From: a virus
Virus record (IMG/VR): IMGVR_UViG_3300036770_001780
Span: 1-64,000 of that record
DNA length: 64,000 nt
Direction: 5' to 3' (one strand)
Under the pieces are notes generated by a model. It was not told the DNA's origin, made no database searches, and worked only from the letters and a program-made list of their open reading frames with translations. The translations under genes and the position numbers were made by a program. Positions 7,283 through 13,762 of the stretch are shown piece after piece; position 1 is the first letter of the stretch, and each line of letters starts with the position of its first letter.

Positions 7283-7537
7283 TCACCCATCTCCGCCGCA
7301 GCCGTCGCCGCAGGCTCTGCCGTTACCGTAGCCGTATCGTTCTCCGTAGGCTCTGCCGTAACCGTCGCCGTCACCTTCGCCGCGACCATAGCTGTCGCCG
7401 CAGCCACTGCCTCCGCCGTCGCTGCTTCCGTATCCGTCGAGGTAGCCGTCTCCGAAGCCGCCGCTTTCGCCTCTTCCACGGCTGGAGCCGTGGCCATCGG
7501 CATATCCGCCATAGTTATACTTTGCTAATTCATCCAT
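7283..7537 (-). CDS. Gly-X repeat protein, MDEL/YNYGGY head
   Basis: 84 aa. Head MDELAKYNYGGYADGHG, body with Gly-Asp, Gly-Tyr, Gly-Ser and several Arg. AAGGAGG lies upstream within the end of amidoligase A, and the ATG overlaps that gene's 3' end by 8 nt, so translation is likely coupled to the enzyme. This coupling is the strongest positional link between a Gly-X peptide and an amidoligase here. Confidence 0.7.
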   Translation of the reverse strand: MDELAKYNYGGYADGHGSSRGRGESGGFGDGYLDGYGSSDGGGSGCGDSYGRGEGDGDGYGRAYGERYGYGNGRACGDGCGGDG

Positions 7538-8732
7538 CACTTCTCTCGGCCTCCTTGATAAAAGCGTGCAGCTCAGGGTAAGCCTTGCGGTTGGTTGATA
7601 CAAATTCAATGAACTTACCGGATGACAGATCCCGATAGCTACGATCTCGCGTAAAGTCGATTGTCGCCTTCACAAACTGAAGATTCTTCAGTATCCGGTC
7701 TCGCTTCAAGTTTCCCTTGAAGATGCGGAATTCGATAGTGTGATCGTTGCAGACATTAACCGCTTCGTATCGGTCGTAGCTGGTCCCGCACTTACCTATC
7801 GTCTTGCCCATTTTGAGAGCCGCCCAGCCGCTTGAATCGCGCTGGGCTATCCGTCTGACAAATCCCCAATTTTCCGGCGCATTGATGAAGACGACGATCT
7901 TTTGTATGTGCATCTTGGTTAAAGCCTTGCGCGAAACATGAACATGGAAGCCGCAGGTGCTAGTGTCGTGGCTCTTTAGCCCCTTCACCCCGTCGCCCCA
8001 GTCCTCTTTCCACAGCCGCGTGATAGCCTCCCAGGTGTGGGGATGGGTTACGATCTCGAATCCGTGGCTAATGCTGCCGTCCTCTTTGAGATACACGTGA
8101 TCCTCGCCCAGCTTGTCGAGGACCTCCTCTGCTTTCTCATCCAGGTCTGCGTTGTTTGCTAGCTCCACCTCTAACTCACAACCATAGTAGATCCTGTTGT
8201 TTTCCGCACGCCCATTAGGTGAGCCGTGGAACACGGGCAGCGGCTTATAGTCGTAACCGTGAACGTGTTCTGATTCCGGCCTGTTACAACCGCTGCAATA
8301 GTATTCTCCGTTTCTTTCGGAATAATAGAGTTCGTCTGTCGGTTGCACATCGCCGCAGGAATCACAGCATCCGTATTCGTCGGAGCAATTCGTACAGATA
8401 GGCCCGTTGCCCGAGTGCGCCCAGATGTCGTTCTTGTTCTGTAACTCATCGCAGGCTATACAGGTGAACAGGTTGTTCCTGACACAGCGGGAACACATAA
8501 TACTCTCGCCTGTTACTGTCGCCGGAGTGTCTGAAAGGTTGTTCTCACTCACTAGCTGTACACAAACCGGGCAGTTAGCTAGTTCGGACCCTTTGTTGTA
8601 TCGGTCGCTGCAATCGTCGCATACTAGCGTGCAGACTACTAACTCTTCGTCCTCGTTCAGCATTACCGGATCGCCGTTATTGGCATAGATACGGTGAGTT
8701 GTTGATGTTGCATCACAGCGTTCGCAGGGCAT
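7530..8732 (-). CDS. Zinc-ribbon/amidoligase protein, copy A
   Basis: 400 aa. Eight Cys pairs in residues 1-150 (CERC, CDDC, CPVC, CSRC, CIAC, CTNC, CDSC, CSGC) form the putative zinc-binding part. The amidoligase part has YYGCELEVE (182-190), KEDGS (216-220), GFEIVTHPHT (224-233), CGFHVHVS (260-267) and IEFRIFKG, i.e. all acidic and His residues expected of the glutamine-synthetase-like active site. It resembles copy B along its whole length but is clearly diverged, notably in the zinc part. AAAGGAGG precedes the ATG. It lies between amidotransferase A and five Gly-X genes. Predicted ATP-dependent amide-bond formation; acceptor and donor unknown. Confidence 0.87.
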   Translation of the reverse strand: MPCERCDATSTTHRIYANNGDPVMLNEDEELVVCTLVCDDCSDRYNKGSELANCPVCVQLVSENNLSDTPATVTGESIMCSRCVRNNLFTCIACDELQNKNDIWAHSGNGPICTNCSDEYGCCDSCGDVQPTDELYYSERNGEYYCSGCNRPESEHVHGYDYKPLPVFHGSPNGRAENNRIYYGCELEVELANNADLDEKAEEVLDKLGEDHVYLKEDGSISHGFEIVTHPHTWEAITRLWKEDWGDGVKGLKSHDTSTCGFHVHVSRKALTKMHIQKIVVFINAPENWGFVRRIAQRDSSGWAALKMGKTIGKCGTSYDRYEAVNVCNDHTIEFRIFKGNLKRDRILKNLQFVKATIDFTRDRSYRDLSSGKFIEFVSTNRKAYPELHAFIKEAERSDG

Positions 8733-8758
8733 GGGTATCCTCCTTTGCTCGTTATCGG

Positions 8759-9412
8759 TTAGTTGTCGCCGCCGCTAATCACTATGTCGATAGCGCGGAA
8801 TGTCTGATACTCGTTCGTCACCCAGTCTAGCTGTCGCTGGAGATAGGCCGCCTCCTCGCGCCAGTAGGCAGCTTCGTCGATGGCAAGGTTGTTGCTGTAC
8901 CAGATATCGCCCACAGCCTCCCCCATATCCTCGTTAATGATGGTTATGCGACCTTGGGCGTCCATAAAGGCGAGCTTGTTGCTCCAGCCTACCCAATCGG
9001 CGATGCAGTCCTGTACGCCTTTGTCTTGCAGTGTCTCCTCATCTAGCCCGATCTCCGCTAGTTTAGATGCGAAGTGGTAGGAGTCAGATCGCGCCTCATC
9101 GGTTATCTCGATGCCGCCAATGATGCCGTTATGCGCCATGTAAAGGTATGGCGTTACCTCGAAGGGATGGCAGTTATCCCGCGTCTTCGGTCCATGAGTC
9201 GCCCATCGGTAATGGAGGACGTAGGGCGTGCCGGGGACTATCTGCTGTTTGATGGCCTTGTCCAGGTCGTCTTTGGATAGCCCCTTAGTGATCTTTAGCT
9301 GGTCCTCCTTTGCCGTCATTAGGCCCCAGCCATGCGGGTTTCCATCCCATGCGCGGGTTAGGATGTCCTGCTTGGGCAGTTCTCCCGTCTTAGATGCAAT
9401 GATTAAGCACAT
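8759..9412 (-). CDS. Class II glutamine amidotransferase-like Ntn hydrolase, copy A
   Basis: 217 aa from MCLIIAS, the start that exposes Cys2; GGGAGG lies just upstream. An Ala-rich in-frame extension further upstream is repeat-derived and was rejected. Signatures: NPHGWGLM (25-32), HYRWATHG (67-74), YMAHNG (91-96). Glutaminase-type Ntn fold without a fused synthase domain. Lacks the C-terminal zinc ribbon of copy B. It follows a Gly-rich gene by 19 nt and precedes amidoligase A. Expected role: supply of ammonia, or hydrolysis of an amide, for the amidoligase. Confidence 0.88.
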   Translation of the reverse strand: MCLIIASKTGELPKQDILTRAWDGNPHGWGLMTAKEDQLKITKGLSKDDLDKAIKQQIVPGTPYVLHYRWATHGPKTRDNCHPFEVTPYLYMAHNGIIGGIEITDEARSDSYHFASKLAEIGLDEETLQDKGVQDCIADWVGWSNKLAFMDAQGRITIINEDMGEAVGDIWYSNNLAIDEAAYWREEAAYLQRQLDWVTNEYQTFRAIDIVISGGDN

Positions 9413-9431
9413 ATTCGATCCTCCCTTTGTC

Positions 9432-9695
9432 TTAGCTTTCGCTGTCGCTGTCGCCGTCGCCGTCGCCGCTGCCGTCATAGTAGCCGAAGCCGCCGCAATC
9501 CCCCCTGCCGCTGCCTTCAAACAGGTCTCGACTGTTTCCTCTCCCGATCATATCGCCGGAGCCGACACTGAAGCCGTTGCCATAGCACCATATGTAGCCG
9601 TCGCTGTCGCTACAGCCTGCTCCGCTGCTGACTCCGGAGGTCAAGAAGCCACCTGATTCAACGCTTTCATCGAAGAAGCTTATGCTCTCGTTCAT
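9432..9695 (-). CDS. Gly-rich protein heading the amidoligase A unit
   Basis: 87 aa. Head MNESISFFDESVES resembles the MDES heads of the Gly-X proteins. The body is Gly/Ser/Asp-rich and the end is acidic (GSGDGDGDSDSES). AAAGGAG precedes the ATG. It lies directly upstream of amidotransferase A. Function unknown; placed in the Gly-X family by head and composition. Confidence 0.65.
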   Translation of the reverse strand: MNESISFFDESVESGGFLTSGVSSGAGCSDSDGYIWCYGNGFSVGSGDMIGRGNSRDLFEGSGRGDCGGFGYYDGSGDGDGDSDSES

Positions 9696-9721
9696 TAGAT
9701 CCTCTCCTTTACTGGTTAATG

Positions 9722-9778
9722 CTAATCCCGCTATCCCCGCACACTAGCCGGAGCTAATATGCGGGAGGGAGGGACTAG
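9722..9778 (-). other. Structured intercistronic RNA element C
   Basis: Outer stem CTAATCCC/GGGACTAG (9722-9729/9771-9778, one G-U in RNA). Inner 13-bp stem (9736-9748/9753-9765, two G-U pairs) with a 4-nt loop. The outer stem includes the stop codon of the upstream gene. It shares the outer-stem sequence with elements A (11703-11754) and B (13451-13503). Confidence 0.6.
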
Positions 9779-10068
9779 GCCGACCAGACCGGGACCGATT
9801 CGATGCTGGCGCGTGCCGCGTCGGTGCAGGGGATGATCTCGACCGCTTCGGTCAAGAGCACCTCGCTAACCGGGCAAGGGAACTTGCAGTTTCCCGGCTT
9901 CTTCGTGCCTTCCATGGCGAGCTGGGAGAGGCTGGCAGCCCCATCCCAATACCAGATCCGCCGCGCATCGGCCAGCGTCACCTCGCGGCCTTCGCGGGAG
10001 ACGAGCGTTCCGGCGAAGACCCCGGCGCTGTAGGTGCGAACGATCACGTACTTGTTATTCATGTTCAT
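9775..10068 (-). CDS. Conserved phage protein, DUF6948-like
   Basis: 97 aa. The segments YVIVRTYSAGVFAGTLVSRE, RRIWYWDGAASLSQLAMEG and LLTEAVEIIPCTDAARASI match my recollection of a widespread small phage/plasmid protein of unknown function (DUF6948). AAAGGAAA precedes the ATG. A strong promoter at 10129-10157 drives it and probably the amidoligase A unit below. Family assignment is from memory. Confidence 0.75.
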   Translation of the reverse strand: MNMNNKYVIVRTYSAGVFAGTLVSREGREVTLADARRIWYWDGAASLSQLAMEGTKKPGNCKFPCPVSEVLLTEAVEIIPCTDAARASIESVPVWSA

Positions 10069-10128
10069 GAGTAGTAGTTTCCTTTTCTTTTCTTCCTGGT
10101 TACGTCCAGGCCCGTTTGTTATGCTTCT

Positions 10129-10157
10129 ATGTTAGCGTAGAATTGAGTTGTTGTCAA
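10129..10157 (-). promoter_or_regulatory. Strong sigma70-like promoter
   Basis: Minus-strand TTGACA (10152-10157), 17-nt spacer, TAACAT (10129-10134), about 60 nt upstream of the gene at 9775-10068. The leader carries a small CCTGG/CCAGG hairpin. Confidence 0.75.
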
Positions 10158-10181
10158 TAGCTACCCCGAAAAAAAGAGAAC

Positions 10182-10376
10182 TTATTTTTCCGCTTCCCGG
10201 TAGTACTGCTCGATCCAATAGCGGTTGGCGAAGTAGGCGAGAAGGGAGATCCCGGCGACGGCCAGAGCTTTTTCGGCATTGGTCGCGTGCATCTGGAACG
10301 TGGCGTAAACGCCAATGATCGAGTTAATGACGATCATGGAGATTGCTTTGGCCGCTGCTTTGGTTTCTTGTCTCAT
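10182..10376 (-). CDS. Small two-span membrane protein
   Basis: 64 aa from the ATG at 10376 (AAAGG upstream); an in-frame GTG two codons earlier is possible. Two hydrophobic segments (ISMIVINSIIGVYATF and ALAVAGISLLAYFANRYW) with charged ends. It sits alone between two promoters. Function unknown. Confidence 0.6.
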   Translation of the reverse strand: MRQETKAAAKAISMIVINSIIGVYATFQMHATNAEKALAVAGISLLAYFANRYWIEQYYREAEK

Positions 10377-10393
10377 GCTCACCTTTCTATTCT

Positions 10394-10422
10394 ATTATGC
10401 GATAGAACTTTTCCGTTGTCAA
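10394..10422 (-). promoter_or_regulatory. Strong sigma70-like promoter
   Basis: Minus-strand TTGACA (10417-10422), 17-nt spacer, CATAAT (10394-10399), directly upstream of the small membrane protein gene at 10182-10376. Confidence 0.7.
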
Positions 10423-10426
10423 TCGG

Positions 10427-10648
10427 TTAACGGTTAATCTCCGCGTGAGAGTTACTGTTAAAATTGCAGTTGGTCCGGACGGTGAGCAGGTCGCCGTTGC
10501 GGACGGTTAGAGTTACGGTCACGCCGCTGCCCTCGTTAGCGCGGCAAAGGCCCGCATACATGGACTCGGCAAGCGAGACATCGGAGCCGCGCCACACTGT
10601 ACCCTTGTTTCCCATCGAGATAAAGCACTGGTTAGGAATCGTTGCCAT
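10427..10648 (-). CDS. Hypothetical small beta-rich protein
   Basis: 73 aa. Starts MATIPNQCFISMGNKGTVW and contains GSGVTVTLTVRNGDLLTVRTN. GAGGAGG, encoded by the last Glu-Glu-Ala codons of the upstream gene, lies just before the ATG. No family recognised. Confidence 0.6.
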   Translation of the reverse strand: MATIPNQCFISMGNKGTVWRGSDVSLAESMYAGLCRANEGSGVTVTLTVRNGDLLTVRTNCNFNSNSHAEINR

Positions 10649-10651
10649 TGG

Positions 10652-10861
10652 TTAGGCCTCCTCGTTGATTTGGTCAATGCCGCGCTTTATGTCATCCACG
10701 CCCATGTTGATCGAGTCTAGGCCAATGTCCAGGTTCTCCAGGATGCTCGATAGTCTGTCAGACTTATCTCTGATTCGGTCGCGCAACTCGGAGAGTTGAG
10801 AGATCAGCTTTTCGACCTCCCGCAGGCTCTCACATGCCTTGATTATCGCTTGATTGTCCAT
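10652..10861 (-). CDS. Small coiled-coil protein
   Basis: 69 aa, nearly all heptad-like helix (REVEKLISQLSELRDRIRDK), ending INEEA. Start and stop lie within the repeated junction GAGGAGGC(C/T)TAACC. No family recognised; probably oligomeric. Confidence 0.6.
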   Translation of the reverse strand: MDNQAIIKACESLREVEKLISQLSELRDRIRDKSDRLSSILENLDIGLDSINMGVDDIKRGIDQINEEA

Positions 10862-10864
10862 TGG

Positions 10865-11113
10865 TTAAGCCTCCTCTTTCCTGATCGCTTCCATCACTTC
10901 CCGGAGCCGTGAGTTAGTTTCTGACAGAGAGTGACGCAAGATCTCTGTCAGTCTAATCAATTCGCACTCGGCCTCCTTTGCACGCCTCTCCGCCTCTGCT
11001 AGTTCAGCGGAGAGCTTAGCTACTTGGTCTGGAAGCCCTTCTAGGTACTCTTGCCACTCCGCATCCGCGTCTGCGGAGTCCTTAATGCTATCCATGTAAT
11101 CGTTGTAGTCCAT
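10865..11113 (-). CDS. Small coiled-coil protein
   Basis: 82 aa. Acidic N-terminus (MDYNDYMDSIKDSADADAEW) followed by a long amphipathic helix (LSAELAEAERRAKEAECEL) and KEEA at the end. Same gene-junction motif as its neighbours. Function unknown. Confidence 0.6.
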   Translation of the reverse strand: MDYNDYMDSIKDSADADAEWQEYLEGLPDQVAKLSAELAEAERRAKEAECELIRLTEILRHSLSETNSRLREVMEAIRKEEA

Positions 11114-11115
11114 GG

Positions 11116-11409
11116 TTAGGCCTCCTCTTTTCCAGCCGCCAGCCGCCGCGCAAACGTCTTAGCTCGGTATGCCGTGGGGAATTGCAGGAAACCGGAGACC
11201 GTGGTTATAGTGCCGTCATCATTGGCACGCCGGACGGTATAGGCGCGGATAGTGGAACCGGAACCGGCCTTTTCTGAGGTGATGAAGTAGCGGCCCCCGT
11301 AGACCTCACTTGAGACGCGGGATCTGAAGAAGCGGAGTGTATCAGGGGCAAAAAACTTGTAGCCTGCCGCTTGATTGGCGTCTTTAATTTGCTCGATTGT
11401 GCTAAACAT
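11116..11409 (-). CDS. Conserved-looking small phage protein
   Basis: 97 aa. The pattern AGYKFFAPDTLRFFRSRV, YGGRYFITSEK, YTVRRANDDGTITTVSGF and FPTAYRAKTFAR resembles small proteins common on phages and plasmids whose function is unknown. Ends KEEA, whose codons make the next ribosome site. Not membrane-associated. Confidence 0.65.
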   Translation of the reverse strand: MFSTIEQIKDANQAAGYKFFAPDTLRFFRSRVSSEVYGGRYFITSEKAGSGSTIRAYTVRRANDDGTITTVSGFLQFPTAYRAKTFARRLAAGKEEA

Positions 11410-11412
11410 TGG

Positions 11413-11676
11413 TTAGTTCTCCCTTTCTTTGAGTTCGATATTGGGTTGCCCCGCAACGAAAATATACCCCTTCGGGCCTTCCCCTGCCGTTAGCGGCAGC
11501 GGGATGCCGTGAGCGTTGGCGTATTCGATGGCCGCGACCTCATGGTTTTGGTACACGCCCCCCAGGTCGTAGCTCCATGCGTAATAGCGCCGCTTGTGTC
11601 CTTTGGCAGTTACGCTGATCCGGGCTGGTAGCGTGTTTGTCGGGCCGTGGTAGCGCGTCTCGATTGCTGCGTGCAT
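11413..11676 (-). CDS. Conserved-looking small phage/plasmid protein
   Basis: 87 aa. HAAIETRYHGPTNT, SRISV-like strand (ARISVTAKGHKRRYYAWSYD) and a short helix (EVAAIEYANAHGI) match a small accessory protein type seen on phages and plasmids. AAAGGAG precedes the ATG. Function unknown. Confidence 0.65.
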   Translation of the reverse strand: MHAAIETRYHGPTNTLPARISVTAKGHKRRYYAWSYDLGGVYQNHEVAAIEYANAHGIPLPLTAGEGPKGYIFVAGQPNIELKEREN

Positions 11677-11702
11677 GGTTATTGCTCCTTTAATGATTCG
11701 GT

Positions 11703-11754
11703 TAATCCGATCATCGCAGCCCGCTATGCGCTAGCGAGCTGAGGGATAGGACTA
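11703..11754 (-). other. Structured intercistronic RNA element A
   Basis: Outer stem TAATCC/GGACTA (11703-11708/11749-11754, one G-U). Inner 10-bp stem CAGCCCGCTA/TAGCGAGCTG (11717-11726/11732-11741) with a 5-nt loop. The UAG of the outer stem is the stop codon of the upstream gene. Same architecture as element B with compensating base changes in the inner stem. Confidence 0.6.
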
Positions 11755-11877
11755 ATCGCCAGCCGCGAGAGTGAACAGGCAGAACAGCAAGAACGCTATC
11801 GCCATTGCATCGAGCAAGATATCCTTGATCCGTCTCATTTTTGCGCCATTAAACAGGGGCTTCTTTGTGTCGGTCAT
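11752..11877 (-). CDS. Very small membrane protein
   Basis: 41 aa: MTDTKKPLFNGAKMRRIKD followed by a single hydrophobic span (LLDAMAIAFLLFCLFTLAAG). AAAGGAG is 8 nt from the ATG and a promoter lies at 11902-11930. Basic head then one span is common for small phage membrane effectors; no family recognised. Confidence 0.6.
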   Translation of the reverse strand: MTDTKKPLFNGAKMRRIKDILLDAMAIAFLLFCLFTLAAGD

Positions 11878-11901
11878 GATTGATCTCCTTTACTTGGTTA
11901 C

Positions 11902-11930
11902 AGTATGCGCCGATTTCGGCAGAGGGTCAA
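11902..11930 (-). promoter_or_regulatory. Sigma70-like promoter
   Basis: Minus-strand TTGACC (11925-11930), 17-nt spacer, CATACT (11902-11907), upstream of the 41-aa membrane protein gene. The spacer contains a GCCGAAATCGGC palindrome. Confidence 0.6.
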
Positions 11931-11951
11931 CTGGTTTCTGCTGGTTAACGG

Positions 11952-12404
11952 TTAGTCTTCTTCGTCGCCCTCCTCCTCCTCCCGATCTCGCCCTGCGTCA
12001 TATTCTGCCATGGAATAGGCGGCAATAGCGGCAGATTTCGCGTCATCATAGATATGGGAGTCCAATGCGGCGAGCATCCCTTCCCCCATTGTCCAACCGG
12101 CAAGAAATCCTCGATTGGTTGGCAATCGTGCGATGATCGGCATAAAGACGGTATCGCCTGATCCGTACCAGCCCGTTATATACCGATCACGGTTATAGGT
12201 CGGCAGGTGGCCACTTGCGGATTCAAGGCGCAGGCGGAATGTGGAGCCGATGCGGTCTACTTCCAGCCCTTTCGAGGATTGATAGAACCCCCTGCCTATT
12301 CCAGGTGTCGCCGGAGTCCATCGGTAGGGGCCTACTATTTTCCGCATCTTTGCACGGTCTGCGAGTGGACGCGAGTAGTCGATCATCGTAATTTGAGCAA
12401 ACAT
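11952..12404 (-). CDS. Hypothetical protein with acidic tail
   Basis: 150 aa from MFAQITMIDYSRPLADRA; AAAGGA lies just upstream. An in-frame extension upstream is Arg-rich and lacks a ribosome site. Beta-rich middle (GSTFRLRLESASGHLP), helical end (AKSAAIAAYSMAEYDAG) and a strongly acidic C-terminus (DREEEEGDEED). No family recognised. Confidence 0.6.
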   Translation of the reverse strand: MFAQITMIDYSRPLADRAKMRKIVGPYRWTPATPGIGRGFYQSSKGLEVDRIGSTFRLRLESASGHLPTYNRDRYITGWYGSGDTVFMPIIARLPTNRGFLAGWTMGEGMLAALDSHIYDDAKSAAIAAYSMAEYDAGRDREEEEGDEED

Positions 12405-12441
12405 GGTTATCCTTTCATTTGGTCGCGCAATGCTCCCAGCC

Positions 12442-12472
12442 CCGCGCCTTATCTTTATTCGGTAAGGCGCGG
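12442..12472 (-). other. Intercistronic 10-bp hairpin
   Basis: CCGCGCCTTA (12442-12451) and TAAGGCGCGG (12463-12472) pair perfectly around an 11-nt loop between the genes at 12491-12751 and 11952-12404. No T-run follows on the minus strand. Confidence 0.55.
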
Positions 12473-12490
12473 AATCGAAGCACTGCTGAG

Positions 12491-12751
12491 CTATTCGTCG
12501 CCGTATGTGTCGGTTAGGTACTCCGCCGCCTCCTCCTCCGAGTCGAATGGACCCGCCCAGTCTGTACAGTCCATGTATCCCGGCATGGAGAGCCGCGCAT
12601 AGTAGCCTGTCAGTGTCTCCACGTCTTCTTTCTCGCACTCGCACTCCCGCATGACCTCAGTGAGAGTGAAACAATCATCAGGGAACAACTCAGTATCGCC
12701 GTGCTGGTTGGTAGCGTGGTGGAACGTTCCGTAAACTATCTCAGGTTTCAT
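12491..12751 (-). CDS. Hypothetical acidic protein
   Basis: 86 aa. Contains a Cys/Glu motif (EVMRECECEKEDVETLTGYY) and an acidic C-terminus (GPFDSEEEAAEYL). AAAGGGAG precedes the ATG. No family recognised. Confidence 0.6.
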   Translation of the reverse strand: MKPEIVYGTFHHATNQHGDTELFPDDCFTLTEVMRECECEKEDVETLTGYYARLSMPGYMDCTDWAGPFDSEEEAAEYLTDTYGDE

Positions 12752-12832
12752 GCAATTCTCCCTTTATCGGCGCAATAATGCCGTCCCAATACCCTATCAT
12801 GACGGGCGATAAGGCATTGAATGGAATCACTA

Positions 12833-13423
12833 CTAGGCTGCGATGCGGCGCGGACGGTTAGCACGGATGAAGGCTGCTAGCTCTTCCCTCGTGATGTCAC
12901 GGACGGCGAGATCGGTCCTGAAACCATAGGACTCACAGTAGTGGTCGCCGGAGGTGACGTGCGACTCGTAGAAACTCATCAGCTTCCAGGTATCGATATC
13001 CCGCATGGTATGCTTAGTTTCCCACTGAAGGCTAAAACGCCGCGCTAATTCATCGCAGAAATCAGCATACCCCCATGACTCCCAGGCTTTGATGTATGCT
13101 TCATGCTCCCGTTCGCTCAGGTCGGTATCGTCCAAAACGGGATAGTCTTCAAGCGACGCTTCTATTTCTTCCGCATCGCCGGCCCGGTCGGGATGCACCA
13201 AAATAACCTCATACCAACCCGGCCCCCAATGGCCGAAGCGATGCACCTCGACAGTATCGGATTCGCCGCCCAGGATGCGTAGCGCGGCCGCAAAGTTAGA
13301 CTCCTCCAATGAGCCGGAGTCACGAGTTTGGATTAAACCTAGTACTAGCCAATCTTGGCGATCCGGAAGCCCCAGGCCCCGACAATCGACCCTCGTAGGT
13401 TGATACTCTTTGTAAGTCTGCAT
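12833..13423 (-). CDS. Conserved phage/plasmid protein of unknown function
   Basis: 196 aa. The N-terminal pattern DWLVLGLIQTRDSGSLEESN followed by VEVHRFGHWGPGWYEVILVHP and SLEDYPVLDDTDLSEREHEA recalls a recurrent conserved accessory protein of mobile elements. No catalytic motif is evident. AAAGGGAG lies upstream of the ATG. Confident as a gene; function unknown. Confidence 0.75.
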   Translation of the reverse strand: MQTYKEYQPTRVDCRGLGLPDRQDWLVLGLIQTRDSGSLEESNFAAALRILGGESDTVEVHRFGHWGPGWYEVILVHPDRAGDAEEIEASLEDYPVLDDTDLSEREHEAYIKAWESWGYADFCDELARRFSLQWETKHTMRDIDTWKLMSFYESHVTSGDHYCESYGFRTDLAVRDITREELAAFIRANRPRRIAA

Positions 13424-13450
13424 TGTGCAATTCTCCCTTTATTGATTCTG

Positions 13451-13503
13451 TAATCCGATCATTCTAGCCTGCTATTCGCTAACAGGCTAACCTGATAGGA
13501 CTA
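13451..13503 (-). other. Structured intercistronic RNA element B
   Basis: Outer stem TAATCC/GGACTA (13451-13456/13498-13503) and inner 10-bp stem TAGCCTGCTA/TAACAGGCTA (13465-13474/13480-13489) with loop TTCGC. Relative to element A the inner stem differs at several positions while pairing is kept. Confidence 0.6.
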
Positions 13504-13509
13504 GCGGGA

Positions 13510-13677
13510 TTAGATCTCCTCAATCCACAGCTCAGCGCCGCGCATGATCTCTAATTCGTCCTCTGCGTCCTCAAGCGAATAGCACGTTACAGGGTCCCAT
13601 TCGCCCAGTGAGTCCGATACAACCCACTTGAATAGATCTTTTCCGTATTGGATCTCTGTAATGCTGTAGCGCTCCAT
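13510..13677 (-). CDS. Small hypothetical protein
   Basis: 55 aa: MERYSITEIQYGKDLFKWVV then an acidic helix (YSLEDAEDELEIMRGAELW). AAAGGAG lies about 9 nt before the ATG. Lies between hairpin 13711-13752 and element B. No family recognised. Confidence 0.6.
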   Translation of the reverse strand: MERYSITEIQYGKDLFKWVVSDSLGEWDPVTCYSLEDAEDELEIMRGAELWIEEI

Positions 13678-13710
13678 GGTTCGATGCTCCTTTAAGGTTG
13701 GTTGGTTGTA

Positions 13711-13752
13711 GCGGTAGACTAGTCAGACTAGTTAGGTGGACTAGTCTACCGC
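13711..13752 (-). other. Intercistronic 14-bp hairpin
   Basis: GCGGTAGACTAGTC (13711-13724) and GACTAGTCTACCGC (13739-13752) form a perfect 14-bp inverted repeat with a 14-nt loop that itself repeats GACTAGT. It lies between two left-arm genes and lacks a T-run. It could be an RNA processing site or a protein-binding palindrome. Confidence 0.65.
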
Positions 13753-13762
13753 AAATGGATGA

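Noticed and set aside
3338-9412. 7-deazaguanine DNA modification pathway as the role of the class II amidotransferases
   Set aside because: No QueC/D/E, FolE or transglycosylase-like gene is seen in the window; the amidoligase neighbours fit better.
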